Shown here: positions 36,686-46,257 of the stretch, piece after piece | Layout of the letters: each line of letters starts with the position of its first letter | Numbering within the stretch: position 1 is the stretch's first letter | From: Entomobacter blattae | GTDB taxonomy: Bacteria; Pseudomonadota; Alphaproteobacteria; Acetobacterales; Acetobacteraceae | Direction: 5' to 3' | Assembly: GCF_014672835.1 (NCBI RefSeq) | Contig: NZ_CP060244.1 | Span: 385,001 to 449,000 of the forward strand | Length of the DNA: 64,000 nt | Translations under genes and position numbers: made by a program | The notes under the pieces: model-generated | Database searches by the model: none | Told to the model about the DNA's origin: nothing | What the model saw: the letters and a program-made list of their open reading frames with translations, nothing else

Positions 36686-37048
36686 AGGGTTCTTCACTAA
36701 GAAATAAAAAGGCCAATCTCTACGGCATTCCCAACCCTGTTTCGGCCATAAAAACCATACTCATATCTTTTATACTTATGGCTTGTTTACGCTTAAGGCT
36801 TGTTTACGGCATTTCCCCAGTGATAAAGTTGATAAGGTCTTTCGTTGAGGTCTTTCAAAGAGCCCCTGAACAATCCCTGCGCCTTTAAATTTCCATAATC
36901 TCTTATTATCTGTAGGAGTAAGATCTTAATTGCCGTCTTCTCGCTTTTTCAGCCCTGTTAGATTTGAATTTTAGCAACTCCAAACAATTTTAAAGCCGTT
37001 TTCTATCCAGTATTGAAACACTTCTCTTTTTTTCAGACTTTAAGGCTT
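36686..37048. other. Intergenic region
   Basis: About 360 bases without a gene. It includes a short near-direct repeat with two copies of GGCTTGTTTACG-like sequence around 36780-36810. The promoter for the Nudix gene is expected here; none is clear. Confidence 0.45.
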
Positions 37049-37621
37049 ATGATGGCACTCAAAAAAACATCCAACGGGACAACAATTCTCTCAACCCGTA
37101 CCGCCTACGAAAATAGGTGGCTTAAAATTCGTGAAGATATCCTCCTTTACCCTAATGGAAAGGAAGGGCTATACGGCATTGTAGAACGAGGAGAGTTTGC
37201 TGTGATTTTCCCTCTGGGAGACGGCCCCGAAGGAAAAACCGTTACCCTTGTTAATCAATACCGCTACCCTGTAGACAAGAGCTTATGGGAACTTCCCATG
37301 GGAATGTGGGAACTTAACCCTACGGCCGCGCCGGAAGATGTCGCTCGTGGCGAGCTAGAGGAAGAAACCGGCCTTCGTGCCCAACATATTCAAAATGTTG
37401 GGAGCTTCTACCAAGGGGCAGGCTACTCCAACCAGAAAGGGCATGTTTTTTTGGCAACGGGCCTCTCCCAGCATGCCACACAGCGCGAAAGCACTGAAAT
37501 AGACATGATGACAAAGACCTTTCCCCTCTCAGAAATGACCAACATGATTGAACGGGGCGAGATTGTTTGTATGGTCAGCATTGCTGCTTATGGTGTACTT
37601 TGCGCAAAAAAACTCATCTAA
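37049..37621 (+). CDS. Nudix hydrolase (ADP-ribose pyrophosphatase-like)
   Basis: A Nudix-domain protein of about 190 residues. The Nudix box is visible as a GX5EX7REUXEEXGU pattern, with GMWELNPTAAPEDVARGELEEETGL lying at about residues 92-116; the three acidic Mg2+ ligands are in GELEEETG. The preceding VTLVNQYRYPVDKSLWELP resembles the ADP-ribose pyrophosphatase branch. It hydrolyses an NDP-X compound, probably ADP-ribose. A longer frame begins with a TTG at 37013; the ATG at 37049 is closer to the family start. Confidence 0.82.
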   Translation: MMALKKTSNGTTILSTRTAYENRWLKIREDILLYPNGKEGLYGIVERGEFAVIFPLGDGPEGKTVTLVNQYRYPVDKSLWELPMGMWELNPTAAPEDVARGELEEETGLRAQHIQNVGSFYQGAGYSNQKGHVFLATGLSQHATQRESTEIDMMTKTFPLSEMTNMIERGEIVCMVSIAAYGVLCAKKLI

Positions 37622-37730
37622 AATTACAAAAATAAAATTACAAAAAATTGCGCATTGCTCTTCAGTTTATTAACCAAAGCCTGTAGACCTGAAAGAAGAT
37701 AGACAACCTATTTTTTCGGGAAATACAGAT

Positions 37731-39032
37731 ATGGCTCAGGCACCTGTTCAAAAAAGCACAGCTGCACACCGAACACGTCTTATTCTGCTTGGGATGGTGT
37801 TAGGCGGAATTACTGGCATCATCTGTCATGCCCTAGGACCAGATATTGCCAAATCCTCTACTTTTTTTGCCAATATTATTGTTACAATCTTCCTGCGCCT
37901 CATCAAAATGATTATCGCCCCGCTGGTTTTTGCCACTCTCGCGGCCGGAATTGGCGGTTTGGGAGATACAAAAGATGTGGGCCGAATTGGCATACGGGTT
38001 ATGATATGGTTTGCCGCTGCCTCTCTTGTTTCCCTTACCATAGGCCTGATTGCAGCCAATATCTTACAACCTGGGCTTGGCTTTAGATCTTCTTCCTTAC
38101 CGCAAACATTGGATTCTACTCTTTCAAGCCACGGAAAGTTTAATATCACCCAGTTTTTTATTCATATCGTGCCCACCAGCGTTATGGATGCCATGGCCCG
38201 CAACGATATTCTGGAACTCGTGGTGTTCGCCATCATGTTCGGTATTGGCATTACGGCCCTCCCCAAAGAAACCGCTCAGCGTATCCACGAAGCAGTTGAT
38301 GGGCTAGCGCATATTATGCTGCGTATGACGGATATGGTCATGCTCACAGCCCCCATTGCCGTTTTTGCAGCCATTATGGAAGCCACTGCCCGCAGCGGTG
38401 CAGGAATCCTTGAGCATTTTGGCGTGTTTCTGCTGGAATTCTATGGAGTTGTGTTGGTTTTATGGATTGTCCTTATTGGTGCCGGTTATATGATGCTGGG
38501 GAAGAGAGTTTTCTCTCTTATCAAGCAAATTACCGAACCCTTACTTTTGGGATATGCCACGGCCAGTAGCGAATCTGTTTTTCCCCTTCTCATGGAAAAG
38601 CTTGAGGAATGGGGTGTCCCGCCAAAAATCAGTGGGTTTGTTATTCCGCTGGGATATAGCTTTAACCTTGATGGCAGTATGGTCTTCGAATCCTTTGCAG
38701 CCCTCTTCATTGCGCAGGCCTATGGTATTGAAATGAGCTTACAGCAACAAATTACCATGCTGCTGGTCATGTTTATCAGCAGCAAAGGAGTAGCCGGAGT
38801 GCCCCGTGCTTCTCTAGTTATGATTGCCGCTGTTATCCCCAATTTTGGATTGCCAGAAGCAGGACTGATGCTGATTATTGGGATTGATCACTTTCTGGAT
38901 ATGGCTCGCACGGCTACCAATGTTATTGGGAATGCCATTGCCGCAGCAATATCAGTACGCTGGGCCCATTCCCTGCAACCGGAAAATGCGCTAGAATCTC
39001 CCGCCCTACCCTCCTTGCAAAAGGAGCTCTAA
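37731..39032 (+). CDS. Dicarboxylate/amino acid:cation symporter
   Basis: A 433-residue inner-membrane transporter of the DAACS family (GltP/DctA-like). It has eight transmembrane helices and two re-entrant loops. The Ser-rich tip is in LLGYATASSESVFPLL (about 265-280), the Asn/Asp signature in GYSFNLDGSMVFE (about 302-314), and the second loop in MFISSKGVAGVPRAS (about 343-357). The final helix has DHFLDMARTATNV, which holds the substrate-contacting Asp and Arg/Thr residues. It imports C4-dicarboxylates or glutamate with protons or Na+; which one is not decided by sequence. ATG follows a 109-base leader. Confidence 0.9.
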   Translation: MAQAPVQKSTAAHRTRLILLGMVLGGITGIICHALGPDIAKSSTFFANIIVTIFLRLIKMIIAPLVFATLAAGIGGLGDTKDVGRIGIRVMIWFAAASLVSLTIGLIAANILQPGLGFRSSSLPQTLDSTLSSHGKFNITQFFIHIVPTSVMDAMARNDILELVVFAIMFGIGITALPKETAQRIHEAVDGLAHIMLRMTDMVMLTAPIAVFAAIMEATARSGAGILEHFGVFLLEFYGVVLVLWIVLIGAGYMMLGKRVFSLIKQITEPLLLGYATASSESVFPLLMEKLEEWGVPPKISGFVIPLGYSFNLDGSMVFESFAALFIAQAYGIEMSLQQQITMLLVMFISSKGVAGVPRASLVMIAAVIPNFGLPEAGLMLIIGIDHFLDMARTATNVIGNAIAAAISVRWAHSLQPENALESPALPSLQKEL

Positions 39033-39165
39033 CAGCTTTTATAGAAAGAATATCCTCTTTCACCGGGCTAAAATGGTGATGACACCCTTTCACTGACCTG
39101 GCCCATTTTCTCTTTATCAATCATCACACCGTCTTGATATCAGCAGACAGGTCCAACATTAAACC

Positions 39166-40065
39166 ATGAAGACACAGACCTCCCCTATACAAACTAAAAT
39201 TATTGATGGTAAAGCCCATGCCGCAAGGGTGACAGAAGAAATCAGGGAAAAAGTAAGTCTTTTTCAACAACACCATCAAACAACCCCTGGCTTGGCAGTG
39301 ATATTGGTGGGCAATGATCCTGCCAGTGAGGTCTATGTACGAAACAAGGCTATACAAACCCATAAAGCCGGCATGCGTTCCTTCATGCACATGCTTCCGG
39401 CTTCAACATCTGAAGCGCATCTCCTCACCTTAGTCGAGCGATTGAATAACGACCCTGAAATCCACGGTATTCTTGTTCAGCTCCCCCTCCCCGAAGGCAT
39501 TAACCCGACAACAATTATCCAGGGCATTGCTCCTCACAAGGATGTTGATGGTTTACATGCCACCAATGCTGGCAAGCTCGCCTTAAACCTGCCGGGCGGT
39601 ATTATTCCCTGCACCCCCCTTGGCTGCCTTTTGTTGTTGCAATCAGAAATTGAATCTATGCGAGGGTTACACGCTGTAGTTGTAGGAGCCTCCAATCTGG
39701 TGGGTAAACCTATGGCCCAACTTCTCCTCCAGCAAGGGTGCACGGTAAGCATTGCTCATATCGATACCCGAAACCCCGCTGAAATAGCACAGCAAGGCGA
39801 TATCTTGGTGGTTGCTACCGGGAATAAAGAATTGGTTCGACGTCACTGGATTAAACCCGGTGCAACGATTATTGATGTGGGTATCACCCGCATTCCCACT
39901 GAAGATGGAAAAACACGCTTAGTAGGAGATGTTACTTTCGAGGAAGCTCTAGGGGTGGCGGGCCGTATTACGCCTGTACCGGGGGGGGTAGGCCCTATGA
40001 CCATTGCCTGCTTGCTCAGAAATACCCTGACTGCAGCAGAATTACAGCTCGATACAAAAGATTAA
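39166..40065 (+). CDS. folD: Methylenetetrahydrofolate dehydrogenase/cyclohydrolase
   Basis: A 299-residue bifunctional enzyme interconverting 5,10-methylene-THF and 10-formyl-THF with NADP+. Motifs are AVILVGNDPASEVYVRNK (about residues 44-61) with the catalytic Lys and Tyr, VQLPLPEGI (about 104), DVDGLH (about 126-131), the NADP-binding VVVGASNLVGKPMAQLLL (about 170-187) and the C-terminal TPVPGGVGPMTIACLL. The length is normal. It starts after a 133-base gap. Confidence 0.95.
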   Translation: MKTQTSPIQTKIIDGKAHAARVTEEIREKVSLFQQHHQTTPGLAVILVGNDPASEVYVRNKAIQTHKAGMRSFMHMLPASTSEAHLLTLVERLNNDPEIHGILVQLPLPEGINPTTIIQGIAPHKDVDGLHATNAGKLALNLPGGIIPCTPLGCLLLLQSEIESMRGLHAVVVGASNLVGKPMAQLLLQQGCTVSIAHIDTRNPAEIAQQGDILVVATGNKELVRRHWIKPGATIIDVGITRIPTEDGKTRLVGDVTFEEALGVAGRITPVPGGVGPMTIACLLRNTLTAAELQLDTKD

Positions 40066-40166
40066 AAAACCCTACATGGATCATGACCATGAACTAGCAC
40101 TCTCGTGTTCTGGCACTCTCAACGGTCTGGTATTCCCAGCGGTAATGAAAAAAACCATCTATCCTC

Positions 40167-40739
40167 TTACCCTTGATAGGCGCCCTTTTTATAAGATCTA
40201 TGTGCAGTTACGGGCGTAAACTGTACCCCTGCCTTTCGCAAGCGACGCTGATAAGGAGAAAGCCGCCCAGCTGACCCCTGAACCCCACCAGAAGATACTC
40301 CAGCTGCCGTAGCCTTCGGTAAACGACGGCCTTCTGCTGCCAAAATCACTTTTAGCTGATAGACGCTACCTAGCAGCGGTGTATGAGAATGATAATACCC
40401 TATGGCCCTTAACATGTTGCCTTTTGCTTCCTGCCTATATTGATCCAATATGGCACCAGCAGCAGCAATATTGTAACAGGCATCATCACGCAGGCGGGTG
40501 TATACTTCCCGCCCAGAGGTTCCTGTGGCCTGCATAAGGGGAACAATCCAGCGTGTATTCACCTGCATAACACCAAGATCTTGTGTGTTGTTGGCATTAT
40601 TATGAACAGTTCCCACCTGTCCCCCTTCAACCTGGTAAATAGAGGGAAGTACCCGCGGGGGAAAATGATGAAGCGCTGCCACCATTGCCATACATTTTAT
40701 ATAAAGAGCTAACATGATGAGTAAATTTTTCTCCACCAC
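40167..40739 (-). CDS. VirB1-like lytic transglycosylase
   Basis: A 190-residue peptidoglycan lytic transglycosylase of the SLT type. The catalytic Glu is in IYQVEGGQVG (about residue 37) followed by the conserved LGVMQVNTRWI (about 54-64) and AIGYYHSHTP (about 112). These match VirB1-like transglycosylases, in which NTRWI and the YHS/YNG site line the glycan groove. The N-terminus is moderately hydrophobic but not a clean signal peptide. No conjugation genes are adjacent, so it may be a stand-alone wall enzyme. It is divergent from the next gene by 9 bases. Confidence 0.75.
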   Translation of the reverse strand: MVEKNLLIMLALYIKCMAMVAALHHFPPRVLPSIYQVEGGQVGTVHNNANNTQDLGVMQVNTRWIVPLMQATGTSGREVYTRLRDDACYNIAAAGAILDQYRQEAKGNMLRAIGYYHSHTPLLGSVYQLKVILAAEGRRLPKATAAGVSSGGVQGSAGRLSPYQRRLRKAGVQFTPVTAHRSYKKGAYQG

Positions 40740-40748
40740 TTTTCATTT

Positions 40749-41570
40749 ATGACTTGCAAGCCTGTTTTTTTTCCTCCAGAAAATAACAGGTTTTTTAGTT
40801 ATATGGCTATCTTTTTCATAACAGGACATGGTGTGACACGTATCTCAATAGAACTTGTTCCCCGCAGCCAGGATGTACTTTTGTCAGAGGCCAAGACCAT
40901 TCAGACCCTCTGCCCCGACATCTGCACCATTAACATTCCAGACCTGCTCCAGTTTTCATTACGCAGTTATGATGCCTGCAGCAAGGTTTCTGCTTTCTTC
41001 TCCAGTTGCATCCCCCATATCAGGGCTATTGACATTAATCCTCTCGCCCCTTTACCTGGCCATGATAGGCCAGAGCTTAAGGAGGTCCTGGTGATTAAAG
41101 GGGATCCCCCGAAAAATATGCAACGCCGCATTTACTCTCACACGAGTGAGGCTATTATACGGCGCTATAAAAAAGAACTCCCCCATTTGAAAGTCTATGC
41201 CGCCTTTGACCCTTACCGACGCTCACCTAAAGAGGAGATGGCAGCCATTCAACGGAAAGAAGATGCTGGAGCCGATGGGTTTTTTACGCAGCCTTTTTTT
41301 GATACCCATTACCTTAAAACCTGTATGGATTGGATGGAAGGCAAAAATGTTTTTTGGGGGATATGCCCCGTCATTGGAGAAAACTCCCAAGCATACTGGG
41401 AAAATACGAATAATGTTATCTTTCCGTCTGGCTTTCTTCCCACCATGGAAGCCAATATCAGCTTAGGTCAGGCTATTATGAACACCCTGACCGCCCATAA
41501 CGCCAACACCTATATTATGCCCGTACGGGTAAAGCTGGAAACTTACCTCTCTAAGCTTCTGGCTGTATAA
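40749..41570 (+). CDS. MetF-like methylenetetrahydrofolate reductase family protein
   Basis: A TIM-barrel protein of the 5,10-methylenetetrahydrofolate reductase family. It shows ISIELVPRSQ (about residues 32-41), VLVIKGDPP (about 114-122), and AAFDPYRRSPKEEM (about 151-164) with EDAGADGFFTQPFFD (about 170-184). These are in MetF order: the substrate Glu, the folate/FAD region and the QPFFD strand. The start is uncertain: an in-frame ATG at 40803 or a GTG at 40833 (with AGGA upstream) fits the family better. With either it is a rather short family member. Its neighbour folD makes a one-carbon role plausible. Confidence 0.65.
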   Translation: MTCKPVFFPPENNRFFSYMAIFFITGHGVTRISIELVPRSQDVLLSEAKTIQTLCPDICTINIPDLLQFSLRSYDACSKVSAFFSSCIPHIRAIDINPLAPLPGHDRPELKEVLVIKGDPPKNMQRRIYSHTSEAIIRRYKKELPHLKVYAAFDPYRRSPKEEMAAIQRKEDAGADGFFTQPFFDTHYLKTCMDWMEGKNVFWGICPVIGENSQAYWENTNNVIFPSGFLPTMEANISLGQAIMNTLTAHNANTYIMPVRVKLETYLSKLLAV

Positions 41571-42978
41571 CCCTATCAAATTTCACCCCATAGCCAGAGC
41601 ATGGCGATATAACAAGAACCAGAAAAAAAGAAAAGCTGTGTTGGAGCGATGAAAAGAGAGAAGACGAAAAGAGAAAAATAATCTACGAAGAATAACCCAC
41701 GGTAGATTCCTTATATTTCTATTCGAAACTCTCCATTCACAAGAGACTGCGTAGTGCAAAGACAAAGGGAAATGATGACTGTTCTCACAATCCGTTGCCT
41801 TTGCACAAAGTTAATAAGGCATTTGAAAACAGAAATATGTTTCTCTTTGGGAATAAGATCATCCGTCTCTTTCCCCGTTCCATCGTTCTTAATCACAAAA
41901 CGACGCTTGGCCTTATAGGCCTTCCCAAATTCGACAAGAAAACACCCTTTATCAGCAAACCAGTCTCCTCATTGCTTTCAAACATGCCCTGTCCCGTGCC
42001 CATATGTTCCGCCCTTGAATCTGGTTCAGCAGAGCAACACTTGGTTCTTCCTCTGATGGCCTACGATATCATGCTACGATAAAAAGCTTGGCCTTTTGAG
42101 AACTCTACCGATACAACCAAGCTCCTACCAAAACACCCAAGAACAAAAAGAGAGTGAACTCTCGGGGCTGTACCTCACTCACAACCAGAAACCGATCCTT
42201 TTGGTAGATAAAGGCTATAGAAATCTGCTTGTGACTTTCAGTTTCTGTCCCTTCCAAAAATAACTTTATTTCAAGAGAGGATACGATCAAGCAAGCGATC
42301 AAGTAGACACAGTGAGCCAGAAATTCCGTATGATATGATTTTGCAATACCCAGCCCATTTTATAACAGCCCAATGAAAGCCCTGTTTCGTAGGAAACGGG
42401 GCCGATTTTGTTAAGGTGGATTTTGCCGAAATAGAGATATGAAACTACAGCAATGGAAAATTTTTTACCGACAAGGGGAATTCAGACTATCCACCCTCAA
42501 AGTTCCTTCCGATTGGCCTTATTATTTCAGAAACATCCCTGTTCTCCATAAGGGATCCGAACAAGCTTTATACCCAATATCTTTAAATACCCTTCCAAAC
42601 CATAGCTCTTAATGATGGAAATTTCGTCATCAAGGAATTGAAATAAAGTGGCCAATTAAGAAAAGTGTAGCTTACGAGTTTTTTTCAAACAGCTATAGAG
42701 GCGCTGGTTCACAACAAGAAAACTTTGTTTCTCACTATATTCTTGTTTTGGCCTTACTCTTCGAGCTGTTGGTTTAACACCAGGTGAGCGGGGCAAGACG
42801 CTCGGCAATGGCGTGTTCACCAAGAAGAGTTCTTATGAAAATGAAACATTCTGGTTCCACACGCCATCTTTAGCCAATTGTCCACGTTTCTTCTAAAACA
42901 GGTAATAAACCCCAAGAGCCGATCACCATCCATAAGCATCAATAAGAAGATACGTCCTCTCTATACTTAGAGCTATAC
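41571..42978. other. 1.4-kb region of decayed DNA
   Basis: No intact gene. Short frames on both strands (for example 41795-42082 plus, and 42105-42302 minus with one transmembrane-like stretch) are interrupted and have no recognisable family. Fragments such as GKTLGNGVFTKKS (plus, about 42800) look like coding remnants, but I cannot name the gene. A hairpin sits at 42379-42402. No transposase, tRNA or repeat was recognised. I read this as old, broken genes. Confidence 0.5.
42379..42402 (+). terminator. Terminator-like hairpin in decayed region
   Basis: Stem GCCCTGTTTC paired with GAAACGGGGC (one G-U) around a 4-base loop, followed by CGATTTTG. It resembles an intrinsic terminator with a poor U-tract, perhaps a leftover of a lost gene. 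Confidence 0.35.
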
Positions 42979-43929
42979 TTAGGCCGTTTCAGCAGGTCCA
43001 ACGGGTACAACCCCTGTCGGATTAATGGTTTTATGGCTTTGATAATAATGTTTTTTGATATGCTCAAAATTAACCGTTGAGGCAATTTCAGGCATGGCAT
43101 GCAATTTGCGCGTATAGGCAGACAAAGCAGGGTAGTCTGCAATACGGCGGATATTACATTTGAAATGACCTACATATACCGGGTCAAACCGCACAAGCGT
43201 GGTAAAAAGCCGAATGTCGGCTTCGGTGAGCTGATTTCCGATAAGATATTCGGAAGAAGAAAGGCGTTTTTCCAACTCATCCAACATTTCAAACAATGGG
43301 TAAACTGCCTCTTCATAGGCAGCCTGAGTTGTAGCGAAACCAGCCTTATAAACCCCATTATTAACGAGATCGTAAACACGGGCATTCAGGGCATCTATTT
43401 CCTGGCGGTACTCCTGAGGGTAATAATCCCCTTTCTTGGCCCCCACCTGATCAAATCCCGTATTAAAGATCCGCATAATTTCAGACGATTCGTTATTAAC
43501 AATCTTGCCTGTCTTCTTGTCCCATAACAGGGGCACGGTGACCCGCCCTGTATAATGGGCATCTGCAGCCTTATAAATATCGTACATATAACGGGCATGA
43601 AAAATGGGATCAGGGATAACGCCTGGCCCTTCCTGAAAAGTCCAGCCATGCTCCACCATTAGCCAGTGTACTACAGAAATCGAAATTATATCCTGTAACC
43701 CTTTCAGGTTACGCATAATTAATGTTCGATTAGCCCAAGGGCACGCTAAGGAAACATATAAGTGATACCGGTTGGGTTCAGCCACAAAGCCTGCTTCACC
43801 ACTTGGCCCTGCAGAACCATCGGGTGTTATCCAGTTTCGGAACTGGCTATCTTGGCGAATAAAACGCCCTTCCGTTTTGGAAGTATCATACCATTGATCA
43901 TGCCATTTTCCATCAACTAACAAACCCAT
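42979..43929 (-). CDS. Glutathionyl-hydroquinone reductase
   Basis: A 316-residue omega-class glutathione transferase of the YqjG/ECM4 family. Catalytic Cys63 in LACPWANRT matches the family position. The N-terminus (GLLVDGKWHDQWYDT) is characteristic of the family, so the start is placed at 43929; GGAG lies 7 bases upstream. The longer frame to 43983 is rejected. The C-terminal all-helical domain contains ADIRLFTTLVRFDPVYVGHFKCN. These enzymes reduce glutathionyl-hydroquinones with GSH. It stands alone. Confidence 0.9.
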   Translation of the reverse strand: MGLLVDGKWHDQWYDTSKTEGRFIRQDSQFRNWITPDGSAGPSGEAGFVAEPNRYHLYVSLACPWANRTLIMRNLKGLQDIISISVVHWLMVEHGWTFQEGPGVIPDPIFHARYMYDIYKAADAHYTGRVTVPLLWDKKTGKIVNNESSEIMRIFNTGFDQVGAKKGDYYPQEYRQEIDALNARVYDLVNNGVYKAGFATTQAAYEEAVYPLFEMLDELEKRLSSSEYLIGNQLTEADIRLFTTLVRFDPVYVGHFKCNIRRIADYPALSAYTRKLHAMPEIASTVNFEHIKKHYYQSHKTINPTGVVPVGPAETA

Positions 43930-44284
43930 CTCTTTACTCCATTCAACCGCTTTGATCACAAAGAGGGAGAAACCCCGCTTCATTCATTATAAAAATTCAA
44001 TATTTATTTTAAAAAACGATATACGTCTTTCCTTTCTAAAACTAGCATAGTTTTTGAAAAAGAACTTTTATAATCGTTTCTTCGTAAAAAATATAACAAC
44101 GCTGGAAATAAGAGAGCAAGGCTGGCTTTAACAAATCTCATCAAAAACACCCCTCTCTCCCCCCATAATAACCCCATGATGGCCACAAACCACCTCGCAA
44201 CTTCCTCCGATTCTTCCTATAATTTGTATTTTCTCTCCGACGAAAACTAGGGAAGAATATTTTAATGCTCTACGAAGCTGGAGA
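43930..44284. other. Intergenic region
   Basis: About 355 bases between the hydroquinone reductase and a glycosyltransferase fragment. No gene or repeat is recognisable; it is AT-rich with scattered stops in all frames. It probably contains the reductase promoter and the lost 5' half of the glycosyltransferase. Confidence 0.45.
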
Positions 44285-44780
44285 ATAAAACTTATGGATT
44301 GGTTATTTGGATGGGGATGAATATTTTTATCCTGTTCATATGGAGAATATTGGTTGTTTTTTTGACCAGTTTGAGCATGCGGACGGTGTAGCGGTTAGTT
44401 GGTGTATTTATGGGAGCTCAGATCGGGTTGTGCGCCCGCGCAATACAACCGTTGAGGCATTTAGGGCTCATTCCACAACTGAACTGGGGGATAATAGCCT
44501 TGTAAAGAGCTTTGTTCGCCCTGAAAAGCTAGGCCCAAATTATACAGACCCCCATCGTTTTGACATTCCTGAAGAACGGTATGTTGATACGAAAGGCCAG
44601 CAGGTGGTTTGGAATGGAGCAATAAAAAATATTGATTGGGATGATGCAAAGATCCTTCATTATATCTGCCGGAGTATGGAGCATTATATCCAGAGAATTA
44701 AACGGCGCATTAATGCAGATCTAGGAGATTCCCAAGTTTACTGGAACCATTGCTTGTGCCAGAGAGAAACCTCCCCATAA
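44285..44780 (+). pseudogene. 5'-truncated glycosyltransferase (DUF23/GT92-like)
   Basis: Only the C-terminal half of a GT-A glycosyltransferase remains. It opens right after a TAA with WIGYLDGDEYFYP, the metal-binding Asp-x-Asp-Glu block of GT92/GT2_4-type proteins. Then come VSWCIYGSS (about 30 codons in), a positively charged SLVKSFVRPEKL block, and an IDWDDAKILHYICRSMEHY segment like the family's HY...KS motif. The N-terminal Rossmann half is missing and no proper start codon precedes it; the only in-frame option, a TTG at 44307, would drop the Asp block. It is a broken gene in a decaying region. Confidence 0.6.
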
Positions 44781-44886
44781 ATTCTCCTTGCAAGACTTTT
44801 CTTGTGGCTGCTATGCCTACTCAAAAGCTTCCTCTCTATTCGGGATTGCACTACATCCAAACACTTTCAGAAAGTTGTGACCCTTC

Positions 44887-45459
44887 ATGAGCACCTCAAT
44901 CCATACCGTAGCCCTATTCTGCGGATCGCGTTTTGGTCTTCACCCGGAATTTAAAAAAACAGCAGAAACCCTGGGAGCAGCCCTTGGGAAAGCCCATATT
45001 AAAATTGTCTATGGGGGCGGTCAAAGAGGATTGATGGGCGTGGTTGCCAACGCTGCTATGAAGGAAAAGGGCGAAGTATACGGGGTTATCCCGCAATTTC
45101 TGAAAGACCGGGAAGACATTAATGAGAGTGCTACAGCGCTCACCATAACGGCTACTATGCACGAGCGCAAATACGCCATGTACTCTCGTGCAGATGCTTT
45201 TATTATTTTACCAGGGGGACTTGGTACTTATGATGAAGCTATAGAAGTTCTCACTTGGCGGCAAATTGGCCTGCATAACAAACCTATAATCTTTATAGAT
45301 ACGCTTGGTTGGACCAAACCTTTTTGCATGATGATTAAACAGAGTGTTGAGCAGGAATTTGCCGAGCGCTCCGTTTTTTCCTATTTTACCATTGTGCCCG
45401 ATAGCCTGACTGCCCTTAGAAAATTAAATATTAAAGAGAGAACTCCCTTATCCTTATAG
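44887..45459 (+). CDS. LOG-family nucleotide phosphoribohydrolase
   Basis: A 190-residue Rossmann-fold protein of the LOG (lysine decarboxylase-like) family. The signature PGGLGTYDEAIEVLTWRQIG (about residues 107-126) holds the PGGxGTxxE motif with its catalytic Glu. The N-terminal FCGSRFGLHP and YGGGQRGLMG blocks are typical. Such enzymes release a base from N6-modified or pyrimidine nucleoside 5'-monophosphates. It starts with ATG and is followed 23 bases later by a small hypothetical gene. Confidence 0.88.
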   Translation: MSTSIHTVALFCGSRFGLHPEFKKTAETLGAALGKAHIKIVYGGGQRGLMGVVANAAMKEKGEVYGVIPQFLKDREDINESATALTITATMHERKYAMYSRADAFIILPGGLGTYDEAIEVLTWRQIGLHNKPIIFIDTLGWTKPFCMMIKQSVEQEFAERSVFSYFTIVPDSLTALRKLNIKERTPLSL

Positions 45460-45482
45460 GAGAAGCAAAGATTAATCAGGCC

Positions 45483-45818
45483 TTGCAAAATCGTAACCAT
45501 ATCATTCAGGGAGCGGTGCAGGAAGCTTTCGGCCAGATCCAAAAAGAGTTAGAGTTAATAATCCGCCTTATGGCAGAAAACCATGACATGAATGGTGTTT
45601 TGCATCGGGAGCGAACGGTTTTAAGCATTCGTAAATTGGATATTTCACCGGAAGGCGCTACAAAGTTAAACGCTTCTCTTCCAAGCGCTTTTAGTTTAAG
45701 TACATATATTGATGAGCCTTCAGGAAGGCCTATAAAAACCATAAAGAATGGTAACCCTTTGTTGGTGACCCTCCTGAATACAATGACAGATTTTGCCTTA
45801 AAAACATCTAACGATTAG
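45483..45818 (+). CDS. Hypothetical protein downstream of LOG
   Basis: A 111-residue protein with a TTG start and no recognised family. It is soluble, with a helical N-terminus rich in Glu/Gln. A middle segment has alternating polar and hydrophobic residues (HRERTVLSIRKLDISPEG), and there are no Cys. It is 23 bases after the LOG stop and probably in the same transcript. A short coding gene is likely, but its start and role are uncertain. Confidence 0.5.
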   Translation: MQNRNHIIQGAVQEAFGQIQKELELIIRLMAENHDMNGVLHRERTVLSIRKLDISPEGATKLNASLPSAFSLSTYIDEPSGRPIKTIKNGNPLLVTLLNTMTDFALKTSND

Positions 45819-45998
45819 AGCAGGTCAAAACTTCAGAATGATCTTTCCAACTAGTGCTGAGCAATCCATGGTTGAAACCATCTCATGATGGTGTCCTCTC
45901 GTGACGGTATCATAGAAATCCGCAATCGTAATATTGTTCATAATAGTCAGATGCTCTGATGCCGTTTTCACCGATGATTGCCTGCTAATAATCCCCCC

Positions 45999-46027
45999 TT
46001 GTCAGCCTTATACAGGGCCAGTATACC
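45999..46027 (+). promoter_or_regulatory. Sigma70-type promoter for tRNA-Pro
   Basis: A -35 element TTGTCA (45999-46004) and a -10 element TATACC (46022-46027) are spaced by 17 bases, about 20 bases before the tRNA 5' end. This fits a stable-RNA promoter. Confidence 0.6.
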
Positions 46028-46046
46028 TAAAATAATGAGAGATTTA

Positions 46047-46123
46047 CGGAGTATAGCTCAGCCTGGTAGAGCACTGCGTTCGGGACGCAGGGGCCGGAGG
46101 TTCGAATCCTCTTACTCCGACCA
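46047..46123 (+). tRNA. tRNA-Pro (anticodon CGG)
   Basis: A 77-base tRNA including CCA. The 7-base acceptor stem is CGGAGTA/TACTCCG. The D-arm starts TAGCTCAGCCTGG, and the anticodon stem is CTGCG/CGCAG with loop TTCGGGA, anticodon CGG at 46081-46083. The T-loop is GGTTCGAATCC. It reads CCG proline codons. The CCA is encoded. No gene is disrupted at its 3' end, and no attachment-site duplication was noticed. Confidence 0.95.
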
Positions 46124-46257
46124 TAACGGTTGTCCAAGGTTATTCTATTCTCCCTCATTCTATAAAGAAAAATTCTATAAAAGAATGCCGCCATATTTGA
46201 TATCTATGGCCCATCACCCTCTCAGAGGCTATCCTCTCAGGGCCATGAAAACTCACT

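Noticed and set aside
40749-40802. First 18 codons of the MetF-like frame as part of the protein
   Set aside because: The family similarity begins later and better starts exist at 40803 or 40833; kept in the span only because the choice is open.
41795-42082. A 95-codon + strand frame
   Set aside because: No family and no good start; lies in a decayed region with fragments on both strands.
41571-44284. Insertion sequence remnant
   Set aside because: No transposase motif, terminal inverted repeat or target duplication was found by eye.
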